DNA of 64,000 nt, from assembly GCF_022436485.1 (NCBI RefSeq), contig NZ_JAKUDO010000001.1, forward strand, positions 2,046,001 to 2,110,000, given 5' to 3'. A program made the position numbers and the translations under genes. Positions within the stretch are counted from its first letter, which is position 1. Every line of letters starts with the position of its first letter. Positions 44,992-53,916 of this stretch are shown piece after piece. The notes under the pieces were generated by a model. It did not search any database. It was not told the DNA's origin and saw only the letters and a list, made by a program, of their open reading frames with translations. The stretch is from Agrococcus sp. ARC_14. Its GTDB lineage: Bacteria; Actinomycetota; Actinomycetes; Actinomycetales; Microbacteriaceae.

Positions 44992-45618
44992 ATGAATCTC
45001 AGCGAGCCGCTTGACGGTCTGACGACCGCGGTGGGGTCTGCTGTGCTGCGTGTGCTCGCGCGCACGGATTCGGGACTCTCCGGACGCCAGGTGCATGCGC
45101 TGGCAGGCATCGGCTCGACCTCCAGCGTGCACCGGGCGCTGGCGGGCTATGTGGAGGTCGGCCTGGTGAGCCCTGAGGCGCGACCGCCCGCGATCATCTA
45201 CCGCGCCAATCGCGAACACGTGCTGTGGCCCGTCGTCGAACTGGCGATCGGCGCGAGATCACGGGCATTCGACAGCATCCGACGCTTCTGCGAGGAGGAT
45301 CTGCCCGCCGACCTCGGGCTCACCGTCCTCGTCTACGGCTCGGTCGCCCGTCGCGAATCGACGCGCGAGTCGGATCTGGATCTGTTCGTCGTCTACCCCG
45401 ACGGCATGGACGAGGACGCAAGGTCGGAGCTCAACTACCGGATCGCGCAGCACGTCGAGCGCATCACGGGCAACGAGGCACAGGTCTACTCCATCGAACG
45501 CGCGGAGCTCGACCAGCGGATCGCCGACCACGATCCGCTGGTCAGCAATGTGCTGACCGACGGCATGCTCGTCGCCGGGCCGGCACTCCCGCGAGCCGCA
45601 CGGCGCGCCATCGCATGA
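44992..45618 (+). CDS. Winged-helix nucleotidyltransferase (MNT-type, probable antitoxin)
   Basis: 208 residues. Residues 10-80 form a winged helix (SGRQVHALAGIGSTSSVHRAL; GLVSPEARPPAIIYRAN). Residues 105-140 carry the minimal nucleotidyltransferase motif: GS at 116-117 and the DxD pair D128/D130 in SDLDLFVV. MNT enzymes such as MntA AMPylate or otherwise modify a HEPN partner. The next gene overlaps by ATGA and encodes a HEPN-like protein. Combining a DNA-binding part with the enzyme would allow autoregulation. Confidence 0.75.
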   Translation: MNLSEPLDGLTTAVGSAVLRVLARTDSGLSGRQVHALAGIGSTSSVHRALAGYVEVGLVSPEARPPAIIYRANREHVLWPVVELAIGARSRAFDSIRRFCEEDLPADLGLTVLVYGSVARRESTRESDLDLFVVYPDGMDEDARSELNYRIAQHVERITGNEAQVYSIERAELDQRIADHDPLVSNVLTDGMLVAGPALPRAARRAIA

Positions 45619-46025
45619 GCCCTCGAATCAGTCCTCGACGGCAGCCGATGGATGCCGCCGCTGTGCGCATCCGCCTCAACGATGCCCGGACGCGTCTGGT
45701 CTCCGCAGAGCTGCAGCTCGGCGGAGACAGCCAGCACGAGTGGAAGCATGCCGCTGAGATCGCCGTCAGTGCCGGCATCGCGGCAAGCGACGCGATCTGC
45801 GGGCACGTGCTCGGCTACAAGGTTGCATCCGAGTCCCATCGCGACGCAGTCGCAGCGCTGCGAGAAGCCTCCAGCGCCGCCACCGCCAAGCATCTCGACA
45901 CGCTGCTGGCAGCCAAATCCACCCAGTCCCACGGTGACCGCCTGCCCACCCACGCGGATGCGTCGCGCCACGTCCTGCACGCTCAACGGCTCCTTGACGC
46001 AGCCGAGTCCACCGTCAGCACCTGA
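45615..46025 (+). CDS. HEPN-like helical protein, probable toxin partner of the NTase
   Basis: 136 residues, ATGA-coupled. The helical pattern of actinobacterial HEPN proteins is visible: HAAEIAVSAGIAASDAICGH, then SHRDAVAALREAS, LDTLLAAKSTQSHGD, and ASRHVLHAQRLLDAAEST. I do not find a clean RX4-6H ribonuclease motif; the nearest are RHVLH and RLPTH (RX3H), so catalysis is uncertain. The long N-terminal basic stretch PRISPRRQP may be dispensable, since a second ATG lies at residue 12. Confidence 0.65.
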   Translation: MSPRISPRRQPMDAAAVRIRLNDARTRLVSAELQLGGDSQHEWKHAAEIAVSAGIAASDAICGHVLGYKVASESHRDAVAALREASSAATAKHLDTLLAAKSTQSHGDRLPTHADASRHVLHAQRLLDAAESTVST

Positions 46026-46121
46026 ACGGCTCGCTGCCCGCAGCGACGCCTGGGCACCAGCGGACGCATGCGGTCGACGATGACCTCCTCGTCCCGCCGC
46101 TGGCAGGACTAGCGTGGCCGC

Positions 46122-46334
46122 ATGCCGCGGATGCAGCCGGTGGAGTCGTCGAGCATCGAGGCCGTGGGCTTCGAGCCGACGCGCAACGAGCTGACCGTGC
46201 GGTTCGTCGGCGGCGCCAGCTACATCTACGGCATGGTGCCGCGCGCGGTGTTCGACGAGCTGCTGGCCGCCGCCTCGAAGGGCCGGTTCGTGAACCAGCA
46301 CATCAAGCCGCGATACCCCGTGCGGAGCGCATGA
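46122..46334 (+). CDS. KTSC domain-containing small protein
   Basis: 70 residues. The short KTSC fold is seen: SSSIEAVGFEPTRNELTVRFVGGASYIYGMVPRAVFDEL, then GRFVNQHIKPRYPVR. KTSC proteins are found alone or fused to lysyl-tRNA synthetase-like or nuclease parts; function is unknown. It stands alone after the NTase-HEPN pair and before the ABC operon. Confidence 0.75.
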   Translation: MPRMQPVESSSIEAVGFEPTRNELTVRFVGGASYIYGMVPRAVFDELLAAASKGRFVNQHIKPRYPVRSA

Positions 46335-46422
46335 CGCCCACGCCCATCGGGCGGTGACGACCTTCAGCCTTCTGTGACGCCGTGTTGCGCCGCGGCGTGC
46401 GGCGCGCCTGGCAATCGGCTTT

Positions 46423-46441
46423 GCTTGGGTCAGCACCAAGC
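46423..46441 (+). promoter_or_regulatory. Small hairpin upstream of the ABC operon
   Basis: GCTTGG (46423-46428) pairs with CCAAGC (46436-46441) around a 7-base loop. It ends 20 bases before the GTG of the substrate-binding protein, next to the GGAGG site. Could be an operator half or leader element. Confidence 0.3.
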
Positions 46442-46460
46442 ACCGCTTATGGAGGTCATC

Positions 46461-48116
46461 GTGAACCGCTCCCCGCATCCCCGTCGCACAGCCATCGCCG
46501 GCGCCGCCATCGTCGCCCTCGCGCTCACGGCCTGCTCGGCCAGCGAAGCGACCTCACCGCAGGCGGGAGGCGACGGCCCGGTCGCCGGCGGCACGCTCAC
46601 CTACCTCGAGCACCAGGCCTACACCTCGCTCTACCCGCCGTCGGCCGGCTTCTACCCCAACGGCGCGCTCGTCAACAACCTGACCGCGCGGCTGCTGCAC
46701 CAGGACCCGGAGACGCTCGAGCTCGAGCCGTGGATCGCGACGGCGCTGCCGGAGGTCTCGGCGGACGCCACCGAGTACACCTTCGACCTCCGCACCGACG
46801 TGACGTACTCCGACGGCACGCCGCTCACCGCCGAGAACGTGGTCGCCAACATCGACCTCTTCGGCCTGGGCGACCAGGATCGCGCGCTCATCGTGAGCGA
46901 GGCGATCAACAACTACGAGCGCGGCGAGGTCGTCGACGAGGACACGGTGCGCTTCCACTTCAGCGCCCCCTCGCCCGGCTTCGGGCAGGCCGTCTCCACC
47001 ATCAACTCCGGTCTGCTGGCGGATGCCTCGCTCGAGCTCGACTCCGAGGGATTCGGCCCCGGCAACGCCACGCAGGTGATCGGCGCTGGCCCCTTCGTCG
47101 TGGAGTCGGAGGAGCTCGGCGCGAGCATCCGGCTCGCCGCTCGCGACGACTACGCCTGGGCGCCGCCGAGAGCCTCGAACCAGGCACGGGCGCACCTCGA
47201 CACCGTCGACATCGTGATCGCGCCAGAGGACAGCGTGCGCATCGGATCCCTCACCTCCGGCCAGGCGCACATCGCGCGCCAGGTGGAGCCGCAGCACGAG
47301 GAGCAGGTGGCCGCCGCCGGCCTCGAGATCGTCGCCGCGCAGACGAACGGCGTGAACAACGGCCTCAGCTTCCGCTTCGACCACCCGCTGTTGCAGGACA
47401 TCCGCGTGCGCCAGGCGCTCATCGCGGGCATCGACCGACAGGAGGTCGTCTCGTCGATCTTCTCCGAGGGCTACCCGCTGGCGACCTCGTCGCTCAGCCA
47501 GACGGCCCTCGGGTACGAGGAGCAGTCGGGCGCCTACGAGTTCGATCAGGAGCGCGCGAACGCGCTGCTCGACGAGGCCGGCTGGGAGCTCGGCTCCGAC
47601 GGCATCCGTGTCCGCGACGGCCAGCGCCTGCACCTGGTCGTGAACGAGGCGCTCCCCCAGCCCCGCTCGCGGGATGTCATCACGCTCGTCTCGCAGCAGC
47701 TGCGCGAGATCGGCGTGGAGCTCGAGCTCTTCCAGGGCGATCAGGCCGCGCAGACCGCCGCAGCGACCGACATCGACCAGATCCAGATCTACCACTCGAT
47801 GGTCGGCCGGGCCGACTTCGACGTCATCAAGAGCCAGTACTCGATCGAGAACCGCAGCACGCTGCTCAACGCCGACGAGTCGGGCGCCCCCATCGACGCC
47901 GAGCTCGAGGCGCTGCTGCAGCAGGTCGCCTCCGAGCCCGACACCGAGGCCCGCGCCGCCGCTTCCGCCGCCGTCCAGGCCCACCTCACCGAGCAGGCCT
48001 ACGTGCTGCCCTTCTTCGAGGAGCCGCAGGTCTACGGCCTGCAGCCGGTCGTGCACGGCTTCGAGACCGAGTCGGTCGGCCGCCCCAGCTTCGCGGGCGT
48101 CTGGCTCGAGGGCTGA
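46461..48116 (+). CDS. ABC transporter substrate-binding lipoprotein (SBP_bac_5, peptide/nickel type)
   Basis: 551 residues from GTG 46461, eight bases after TGGAGG. A lipoprotein signal (basic PHPRRTA, hydrophobic core, lipobox LTAC with C25) is followed by a family 5 solute-binding protein: DGPVAGGTLTYLEHQAYTSL, PWIATALPEVSADATEYTFDLR, YSDGTPLTAENV, and VRQALIAGIDR. Binding proteins of the KPN_01854 group head operons with a luciferase-like monooxygenase, CMD and AhpD proteins, as here. Substrate unknown. Confidence 0.87.
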   Translation: MNRSPHPRRTAIAGAAIVALALTACSASEATSPQAGGDGPVAGGTLTYLEHQAYTSLYPPSAGFYPNGALVNNLTARLLHQDPETLELEPWIATALPEVSADATEYTFDLRTDVTYSDGTPLTAENVVANIDLFGLGDQDRALIVSEAINNYERGEVVDEDTVRFHFSAPSPGFGQAVSTINSGLLADASLELDSEGFGPGNATQVIGAGPFVVESEELGASIRLAARDDYAWAPPRASNQARAHLDTVDIVIAPEDSVRIGSLTSGQAHIARQVEPQHEEQVAAAGLEIVAAQTNGVNNGLSFRFDHPLLQDIRVRQALIAGIDRQEVVSSIFSEGYPLATSSLSQTALGYEEQSGAYEFDQERANALLDEAGWELGSDGIRVRDGQRLHLVVNEALPQPRSRDVITLVSQQLREIGVELELFQGDQAAQTAAATDIDQIQIYHSMVGRADFDVIKSQYSIENRSTLLNADESGAPIDAELEALLQQVASEPDTEARAAASAAVQAHLTEQAYVLPFFEEPQVYGLQPVVHGFETESVGRPSFAGVWLEG

Positions 48117-48123
48117 GGCGCGG

Positions 48124-49059
48124 ATGCCCTACGCACTCCGGCGCACGGGCCAGGCGGTCCTGGTCGTGGTCGCGACCTTCGTGCTGGCCTTCCTGCTGCT
48201 GCACGCGCTGCCGGGCGATGCCATCGTCGCCCGGTACGCGAGCCCGGAGCTCGGCCTGAGCACCGCGCAGCTGCAGGAGCTGCGCGAGGTCTACGGCGTC
48301 GACCAGCCGATCTGGGTGCAGCTGTGGCAGTCGGCGGTCGGCTTCCTGACGGGAGACCTCGGCACCTCGCTGCAGAACGGCGCCGACGTCGAGGCCCTCA
48401 TCGCCACGGCGCTGCCGTCGACGCTCGCGCTCGCATCGCTCGGCTTCGTCGTCGCGGTGCTGCTGGCCGTCGGCATCGCGGTCGCCGCGACCTTCTCGGG
48501 GGCGGAGTGGCTGCGCCGCGCGTTCCGCTCGCTGCCGCCGCTGTTCGTCTCGATCCCGGTCTTCTGGCTCGGCATCGTGCTGCTGCAGGTGGTCTCGTTC
48601 CGACTCGGCCTCGTGCCCGTCATCAACGCGAATCCCGTGGAGGCGCTCATCCTGCCCGTCATCACGCTCGCGGTGCCGATCGCCGCACCGCTCGCGCAGG
48701 TGCTCATCCGCAGCATCGACGACACCGTCGCCGAGCCCTTCATCGCCGTGGCGGCCTCGCGCGGTGCGAGCCCCCGCTGGCTGCTGTCGAAGGAGGTCGC
48801 GCGCAACTCGCTGCTGCCGACGCTCACGATCGCGGGCGTGCTGTTCGGCGAGCTGATCGCCGGTGCCGTCGTGACCGAGACCGTCTTCGCCCGCACCGGC
48901 CTCGGCCGCCTGACGCAGGAGGCGGTCGCGACGCGCGACATCCCGGTGCTGCAGGCGATCGTCGTCATCTCGGCGGTCGGCTTCGTGGCGATCAACCTGC
49001 TCGTCGACCTCGTCGCCCCGGCGATCGACCCGCGGCTGCGGAAGGCGGTGCACGCATGA
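48124..49059 (+). CDS. ABC transporter permease (DppB-like)
   Basis: 311 residues. An N-terminal helix, LGTSLQNGADVEALIATALPSTLALA, then the EAA loop VAASRGASPRWLLSKEVARNSLLPTL, and GAVVTETVFARTGLGRLTQEAVATRD. Six membrane segments in total. It pairs with the next permease. Seven bases separate it from the lipoprotein stop and it overlaps the next gene by ATGA. Confidence 0.9.
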   Translation: MPYALRRTGQAVLVVVATFVLAFLLLHALPGDAIVARYASPELGLSTAQLQELREVYGVDQPIWVQLWQSAVGFLTGDLGTSLQNGADVEALIATALPSTLALASLGFVVAVLLAVGIAVAATFSGAEWLRRAFRSLPPLFVSIPVFWLGIVLLQVVSFRLGLVPVINANPVEALILPVITLAVPIAAPLAQVLIRSIDDTVAEPFIAVAASRGASPRWLLSKEVARNSLLPTLTIAGVLFGELIAGAVVTETVFARTGLGRLTQEAVATRDIPVLQAIVVISAVGFVAINLLVDLVAPAIDPRLRKAVHA

Positions 49060-49904
49060 GCGCCATCGCCTCGAGCCTGCTGCCCAGGCGCACGGAGCGC
49101 GCGGCTCGCCCGCGTCCGCGCGCCACCCTCGTCCTCGCCATCGCGGTGCTCGCGCTCGCCCTCGCGTGGGCCGTCGTGCCGTGGCTGTTCACCGCGCAGG
49201 ACCCGATCGCCGGTGTCGCGCTCGATGCCCTGCAGGCGCCCAGCGCCGCGCATCCGTTCGGCACCGACGCCACCGGCCGCGATCTGCTCGCCCGCGTCAT
49301 CTTCGGCGCCGGCAACTCGCTCGCCGGCGCCGCCATCGCCGTGCTCGTCGGCCTCGTGGTCGGCACCGCGATCGGCGTGCTCGCCGGCTCGACCGGCGGC
49401 GTCGTCGAGGAGGCGCTCATGCGCGTCGTCGACGTGCTGCTGGCCATCCCCGGACTGCTGCTCTCGCTCAGCGTGATCGTGCTGCTCGGCTTCGGCGTCA
49501 CGAACGCCGCCATCGCGGTGGGCATCACCTCGATCGCCGTGTTCGCGCGGCTCGCGCGCTCGCAGGTCGTGCGCGTGCGCCGCAGCGACTACGTCGAGGC
49601 GGCGTTCGGCTCCGGCGGCTCGTTCCTCGCCGTGCTGTGGCGCCATGTGCTGCCCAACTCGCTCGGCGCCGTGCTGGCGCTCGCGGCGCTGCAGTTCGGC
49701 AGCGCCATCCTGCAGATCTCCACCCTCGGCTTCCTGGGCTACGGCGCGCCGCCTCCCACTCCCGAGTGGGGCCTGCTCATCGCGGAGAGCCGCGACTACG
49801 TCGCCACCGCCTGGTGGCTCACCACGCTGCCGGGGCTCGTCGTCGCGGCCGTCGTGCTGTCGGCCAACCGGATCGCGGCAGCAGTCAGAGGAGGAACGAG
49901 ATGA
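49056..49904 (+). CDS. ABC transporter permease (DppC-like)
   Basis: 282 residues. HPFGTDATGRDLLARVIFGA is the usual DppC signature; AAFGSGGSFLAVLWRHVLPNSLG holds the EAA-type loop, and STLGFLGYGAPPPTPEWGLLIAESRDY follows. Six membrane helices. It forms the channel with the preceding permease. ATGA overlap with the ATPase gene. Confidence 0.9.
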   Translation: MSAIASSLLPRRTERAARPRPRATLVLAIAVLALALAWAVVPWLFTAQDPIAGVALDALQAPSAAHPFGTDATGRDLLARVIFGAGNSLAGAAIAVLVGLVVGTAIGVLAGSTGGVVEEALMRVVDVLLAIPGLLLSLSVIVLLGFGVTNAAIAVGITSIAVFARLARSQVVRVRRSDYVEAAFGSGGSFLAVLWRHVLPNSLGAVLALAALQFGSAILQISTLGFLGYGAPPPTPEWGLLIAESRDYVATAWWLTTLPGLVVAAVVLSANRIAAAVRGGTR

Positions 49905-51580
49905 GCGCACTGCTCACGATCGACGACCTGGCCATCTCCTACCGCGCCCGCAGGGAGCGCCGCACGGTCGTCCACGGCGTCAGCCTCGAGGTGCAGCGCG
50001 GCGAGGTGCTCGCCCTGGTCGGCGAGTCTGGCTCCGGCAAGACCACCATCGGGCAGTCGATCATCGGCCTGCTGCCAGAGGGCGGCCGCATCGAGCGCGG
50101 TGGTGTCCACCTGCAGCTCGCGGGCGGCCCCGTCGACCTCACCCGGCTCTCCCAGCGCGCGCTGCAGGAGATCCGCGGGGCCCGCATCGCGCTCGTGCCG
50201 CAGGATCCCGGCACCTCGCTCAACCCAGTGCAGACGATCGGCGCCTCGGTCGCCGCGCCCATGCGCATCCATCGCTGGGGCACGAAGGAGGCGATCCGGC
50301 GCCGCGTGACCGACCTGCTCGAGCGGGTCGGCCTCGATGACCCGGAGCGACGCGCGAGGCAGTACCCGCACGAGCTCTCCGGCGGCATGCGGCAGCGCGC
50401 GCTCATCGCGGCCGCGATCGCGCTCGAGCCCGACCTGATCATCGCCGACGAGCCCACCAGCGCCCTCGACGTCACCGTGCAGCGCCGCATCCTCGACCTG
50501 CTCGACGATCTGCGCGCGGAGCTCGGCTCGAGCGTGCTGCTCATCACCCACGACCTCGCGGTCGCCGCCGAGCGCGCAGACAGCATCGCGGTGCTGCAGG
50601 CGGGCAGGCTCGAGGAGCACGGCGATGTCCGCCGGGTGCTGCGCGATCCCGAGAGCGACTACACCGCAGCGCTGCTGGCCGACGCGCCGGCGCTCTCGGA
50701 CGCCTCACCCCGGTTGCCGCGTCTCGCGGCGGAGCCGCTCGTCACGATCGACATGCTCGTGCACGACTACGGCCGTCGAGGATCCGGCACAGGGGCGGAT
50801 GCGTTCCGTGCCGTCGACGGCGTCGGCCTGCAGATCGCGCCGGGCACGACGCACGCGCTCGTCGGCGAGTCCGGCTCGGGCAAGACCACCATCGGCCGCG
50901 CGCTCGCCGGCTTCCACCGCCCCACCTCTGGCACGATCCGCATCGGCGAGCTCGACGTGCTCGCCGAGCGCGGCAGTCGCAGGCTGCGCCGCGCGGTGCA
51001 GCTCGTCTCGCAGAACCCCTTCGCCTCGCTCGATCCGCGCCGCACGATCGGGCAGACGATCGGCGAGCCGCTGCAGAACCTCCCGATCGCCGAGGGCGGC
51101 GTGCGAGACCGGCGACGGCTCGCCGAGCGCGTCGCCGCCGCCCTCGAACAGGTCGCCCTGCCCGCAGAGACCGCAGCACGGCTCCCCCGCGAGCTCTCCG
51201 GCGGGCAGCGGCAGCGCGTCGCGATCGCGCGTGCGCTCATCATCGAGCCGGCGCTGGTCGTGCTCGACGAGGCGGTCTCGGCGCTCGACGTCACCGTGCA
51301 ATCGCAGATCCTCGAGCTGCTCGAGCGACTGCAGCGCGAGCTCGGCCTCACCTACCTGTTCATCACCCACGACCTCGCGGTCGTGCGCCGCATCGCCGAC
51401 ACCGTCACGGTGCTGCGGCGCGGGCGCGCGGTCGAGACGGGCACGGCACAGCAGGTGCTGACGAGCCCGCAGCACGAGTACACGCAGGCGCTGCTCGAGG
51501 CAGTGCCCGCACCCGACTGGCTGCGGGACGCCCGCCGCGATCAGCGCTCATCATCGACCGGGCAGCTGGAGGTGGCGTGA
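49901..51580 (+). CDS. ABC transporter ATP-binding protein, fused DppD-DppF type
   Basis: 559 residues with two complete nucleotide-binding domains. Walker A GESGSGKT occurs at 41-48 and 322-329; LSGGM at 159-163 and LSGGQ near 438; Walker B IIADEP and VVLDEA, each followed by a THDLAV switch. Note the second Walker B ends in DEA rather than DEP. A linker of about 40 residues joins them. It powers import of the unknown ligand. A GTGA overlap leads into the luciferase-like gene. Confidence 0.9.
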   Translation: MSALLTIDDLAISYRARRERRTVVHGVSLEVQRGEVLALVGESGSGKTTIGQSIIGLLPEGGRIERGGVHLQLAGGPVDLTRLSQRALQEIRGARIALVPQDPGTSLNPVQTIGASVAAPMRIHRWGTKEAIRRRVTDLLERVGLDDPERRARQYPHELSGGMRQRALIAAAIALEPDLIIADEPTSALDVTVQRRILDLLDDLRAELGSSVLLITHDLAVAAERADSIAVLQAGRLEEHGDVRRVLRDPESDYTAALLADAPALSDASPRLPRLAAEPLVTIDMLVHDYGRRGSGTGADAFRAVDGVGLQIAPGTTHALVGESGSGKTTIGRALAGFHRPTSGTIRIGELDVLAERGSRRLRRAVQLVSQNPFASLDPRRTIGQTIGEPLQNLPIAEGGVRDRRRLAERVAAALEQVALPAETAARLPRELSGGQRQRVAIARALIIEPALVVLDEAVSALDVTVQSQILELLERLQRELGLTYLFITHDLAVVRRIADTVTVLRRGRAVETGTAQQVLTSPQHEYTQALLEAVPAPDWLRDARRDQRSSSTGQLEVA

Positions 51581-52608
51581 TGGCGCCGACGATCGGATTC
51601 TTCACCCGCGTGCTCGACGACGCGGCGGCGGCGGAGCGCTACCGCATCGCGCTCGAGCACATCGAGCTCGCCGAGCAGCTGGGCTTCGAGACGGCGTGGG
51701 TCGCGCAGCATCACCTCGACGGCGCGGAGGGCGGACTGCCCTCGCCCTTCGTGCTGCTCGCGGCGGCAGCGGCGCGCACCACGCGCATCCGCCTCGGCAC
51801 CGCCATCCTCACCCTCGCGCACGAGCACCCGGCGCGAGCCGCGGAGGACGCCGCCGTGCTCGACGCGCTCTCCGGCGGACGCGCAGAGCTGGGGCTCGGC
51901 ACCGGCGGCAGCCCGCGCACGCTGAGCGCCTTCGGCGAGGACCCCGCGCTCCGCCGCGCGATCTACGACGCGAAGCTCGTGCGGCTGCGCTCGCTGCTCG
52001 ACGGCAGCGGCGACGTGGCGATCTATCCGCAGCAGTCCACCGGCCTCGAGGGCCGCATCTGGCAGGCGACGTTCTCGGTCGAGGGCGCCCGCGCCATCGG
52101 CGCGCAGGGCGACGGGCTCATGCTCTCGCGCGTGCAGCCCGTTCCCGCCGACCACACCGGCGCCGAGCCGCCGCGCGTCTGGGAGGTGCAGCGGCTGCTC
52201 GTCGATGCCTACCGCGAGGCGCTGCCCGTCGGCGTCGCCCCGCGCATCCTCGCCTCGCGCAGCGTCGTGGTCGTCGATCAGGCAGACCGCCGGACGGTGC
52301 GGGCGCTCGCGGAGACCGGCATCGGCAGGCAGGTCGCGCAGCTGCACGGGGTCGCGCCGGGCTCGCTCTCGCTCGACGAGCTGCTCGTGCGCAGCGAGAC
52401 CCACCTCGGCACCGCCGCGGAGGTCGCCGAGTCGCTCGCGGCCGATTCGGTCGCCGCCGAGGCGACCGAGGTGTCGATCCAGGTGCACTCGGTCGACCCC
52501 GATGCATCCATCACCGCCCGCTCGCTCGAGCTGTTCGCACGAGAGGTCGCGCCGGCGCTCGGCTGGCGCGCAGCACCAGAGACCCAGGAGGAGCGCCATG
52601 TCGCGTGA
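51577..52608 (+). CDS. Luciferase-like FMN-dependent monooxygenase (KPN_01858-like)
   Basis: 343 residues, GTG 51577 overlapping the ATPase stop (ATG 51580 also possible). LLM features: AEQLGFETAWVAQHHLDG, RTTRIRLGTAILTLAHEHPAR, LDALSGGRAELGLGTGGS. A small NADPH:FMN partner is absent. The gene order (binding protein, permeases, ATPase, this enzyme, CMD protein, AhpD protein) follows a known but biochemically undefined cluster type. It may oxidise the imported compound, for example a sulfur or amine compound; that is a guess. Confidence 0.82.
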   Translation: MMAPTIGFFTRVLDDAAAAERYRIALEHIELAEQLGFETAWVAQHHLDGAEGGLPSPFVLLAAAAARTTRIRLGTAILTLAHEHPARAAEDAAVLDALSGGRAELGLGTGGSPRTLSAFGEDPALRRAIYDAKLVRLRSLLDGSGDVAIYPQQSTGLEGRIWQATFSVEGARAIGAQGDGLMLSRVQPVPADHTGAEPPRVWEVQRLLVDAYREALPVGVAPRILASRSVVVVDQADRRTVRALAETGIGRQVAQLHGVAPGSLSLDELLVRSETHLGTAAEVAESLAADSVAAEATEVSIQVHSVDPDASITARSLELFAREVAPALGWRAAPETQEERHVA

Positions 52609-53308
52609 CGTCATCGACCACCTCGCCGAGATCCCCGCAGGATCGCGACTCGACGAGATCCGGAGGGCGCGCCCCGATGCGCGCGAGCACGCGCAGCAGA
52701 GCTTCCTCGCGCTGCTCGAGCCCGCCGAGCCTGGTGCGCTCGCGCTCGAGGATCGCTACGCCGTCGCCGCGTACGTCGCGCTGCTGCACGACGCAGAGGC
52801 GGCCGAGGCTGCGGATGCCGACGACACCCGCTCGCGCTCGTCGTCGTTCTACCTCGAGCTGCTCGCCGACGCCGCGGAGCCGGCCATCCTCGACGCCGTG
52901 CGCGACGCCGCGGTCGCGGGTCGCGCATCCGGGCCCTACGGCGACTACCGCGAGCCGCAGCTGCGCGCCGAGGCGGTCGCAGGCCCGGTCGCGACGATCG
53001 AGCGCGGTGTGCTCGGCGAGCGCCTGGCGGCCGCGCTCGAGCACGCGCACCTGCTGGTGCTGCACCCGCGCGATGCGCGTCCCGAGTCGCTGCGCGCCCT
53101 CACGGCGGCGGGCTGGGGTGCCGACGCGATCGTCTCGCTGAGCCAGCTCATCGCCTTCCTCGCCTTCCAGCTGCGGCTCGTGCACGGCCTCCGCGTGCTC
53201 GCCGCGACCCCCGCACCCGCCACGCCGGCACCCGCCGCACCGGCAACCGCCACACCCGCATCCGCCACACCCGCATCCGCCACCGAGCTCGAGGAGGCCC
53301 GCGCATGA
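52598..53308 (+). CDS. CMD domain protein (Avi_7170-like), peroxidase-fold
   Basis: 236 residues, starting 11 bases before the preceding stop. VIDHLAEIPAGSRLDEIRRARPDAREHAQQSFLALL and LEDRYAVAAYVALLHD, then DAIVSLSQLIAFLAFQLRLVHGLRVL, fit the carboxymuconolactone decarboxylase-like family that pairs with AhpD proteins. It lacks the CxxC pair. The C-terminus (about 208-230) is a repetitive Ala/Thr/Pro tail from DNA 53216-53283. Confidence 0.72.
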   Translation: MSRDVIDHLAEIPAGSRLDEIRRARPDAREHAQQSFLALLEPAEPGALALEDRYAVAAYVALLHDAEAAEAADADDTRSRSSSFYLELLADAAEPAILDAVRDAAVAGRASGPYGDYREPQLRAEAVAGPVATIERGVLGERLAAALEHAHLLVLHPRDARPESLRALTAAGWGADAIVSLSQLIAFLAFQLRLVHGLRVLAATPAPATPAPAAPATATPASATPASATELEEARA

Positions 53309-53916
53309 CCGCGATCACCGACTACCCGACCCTGCGCCGGCCCGAGGCGTTCACGCAGGACGGCCTCGGCTGGGTGCCCTGGGCGCCGCCGGTGCCGGAG
53401 GCCGAGCTCACCGAGGCGCAGCGCGAGGGGCTCGTGGAGCCTGGGCGCGCGAAGAGCCCGTACTTCCGGCTGCTGGCGCGCGACCCCGAGGCGCTGCGGG
53501 CGCGCACGCTCACCGATCTCGACATCTTCCACAACGAGGACGGCGGCATCCCGCGCTGGGAGCGCGAGCTCTCGGCCGCCGCCGCATCGCGCGTGAACGG
53601 CTGCGTCTTCTGCGCCTCGGTGCATGCGCGGGCGGCGTCGCGCCTCTCCGGTCGCGCTGAGGATGTGCAGCGGCTGCTCGACGAGGGCGTCGACGCAGAT
53701 GGTCGAGGATCGGGCGTCGACGAGCGCTGGGACGCGATCGTGGATGCGTCGGCAGCCTTGACGGCGACGCCCTCGGCCTTCGACGCCGGGCACGTCGATC
53801 GCCTCCGCGCGGCCGGCATCGACGATGCGGGCATCGTCGACCAGCTCAGCGGCGCGGCCTTCTTCAACTGGGCGAACCGGCTGATGCTGTCGCTCGGCGA
53901 GCCGGAGGTCGTCTGA
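53305..53916 (+). CDS. Alkylhydroperoxidase (AhpD) domain protein (Avi_7169-like)
   Basis: 203 residues, ATGA overlap. The redox site CVFCASVHA (C100, C103, H107) sits in the helical AhpD fold, preceded by PRWERELSAAAASRVNG. AhpD-like proteins reduce peroxides or disulfides with a lipoyl or thiol partner. Beside a monooxygenase, it may detoxify peroxide or act on a hydroperoxy product. Its stop shares one base with the next start. Confidence 0.82.
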   Translation: MTAITDYPTLRRPEAFTQDGLGWVPWAPPVPEAELTEAQREGLVEPGRAKSPYFRLLARDPEALRARTLTDLDIFHNEDGGIPRWERELSAAAASRVNGCVFCASVHARAASRLSGRAEDVQRLLDEGVDADGRGSGVDERWDAIVDASAALTATPSAFDAGHVDRLRAAGIDDAGIVDQLSGAAFFNWANRLMLSLGEPEVV

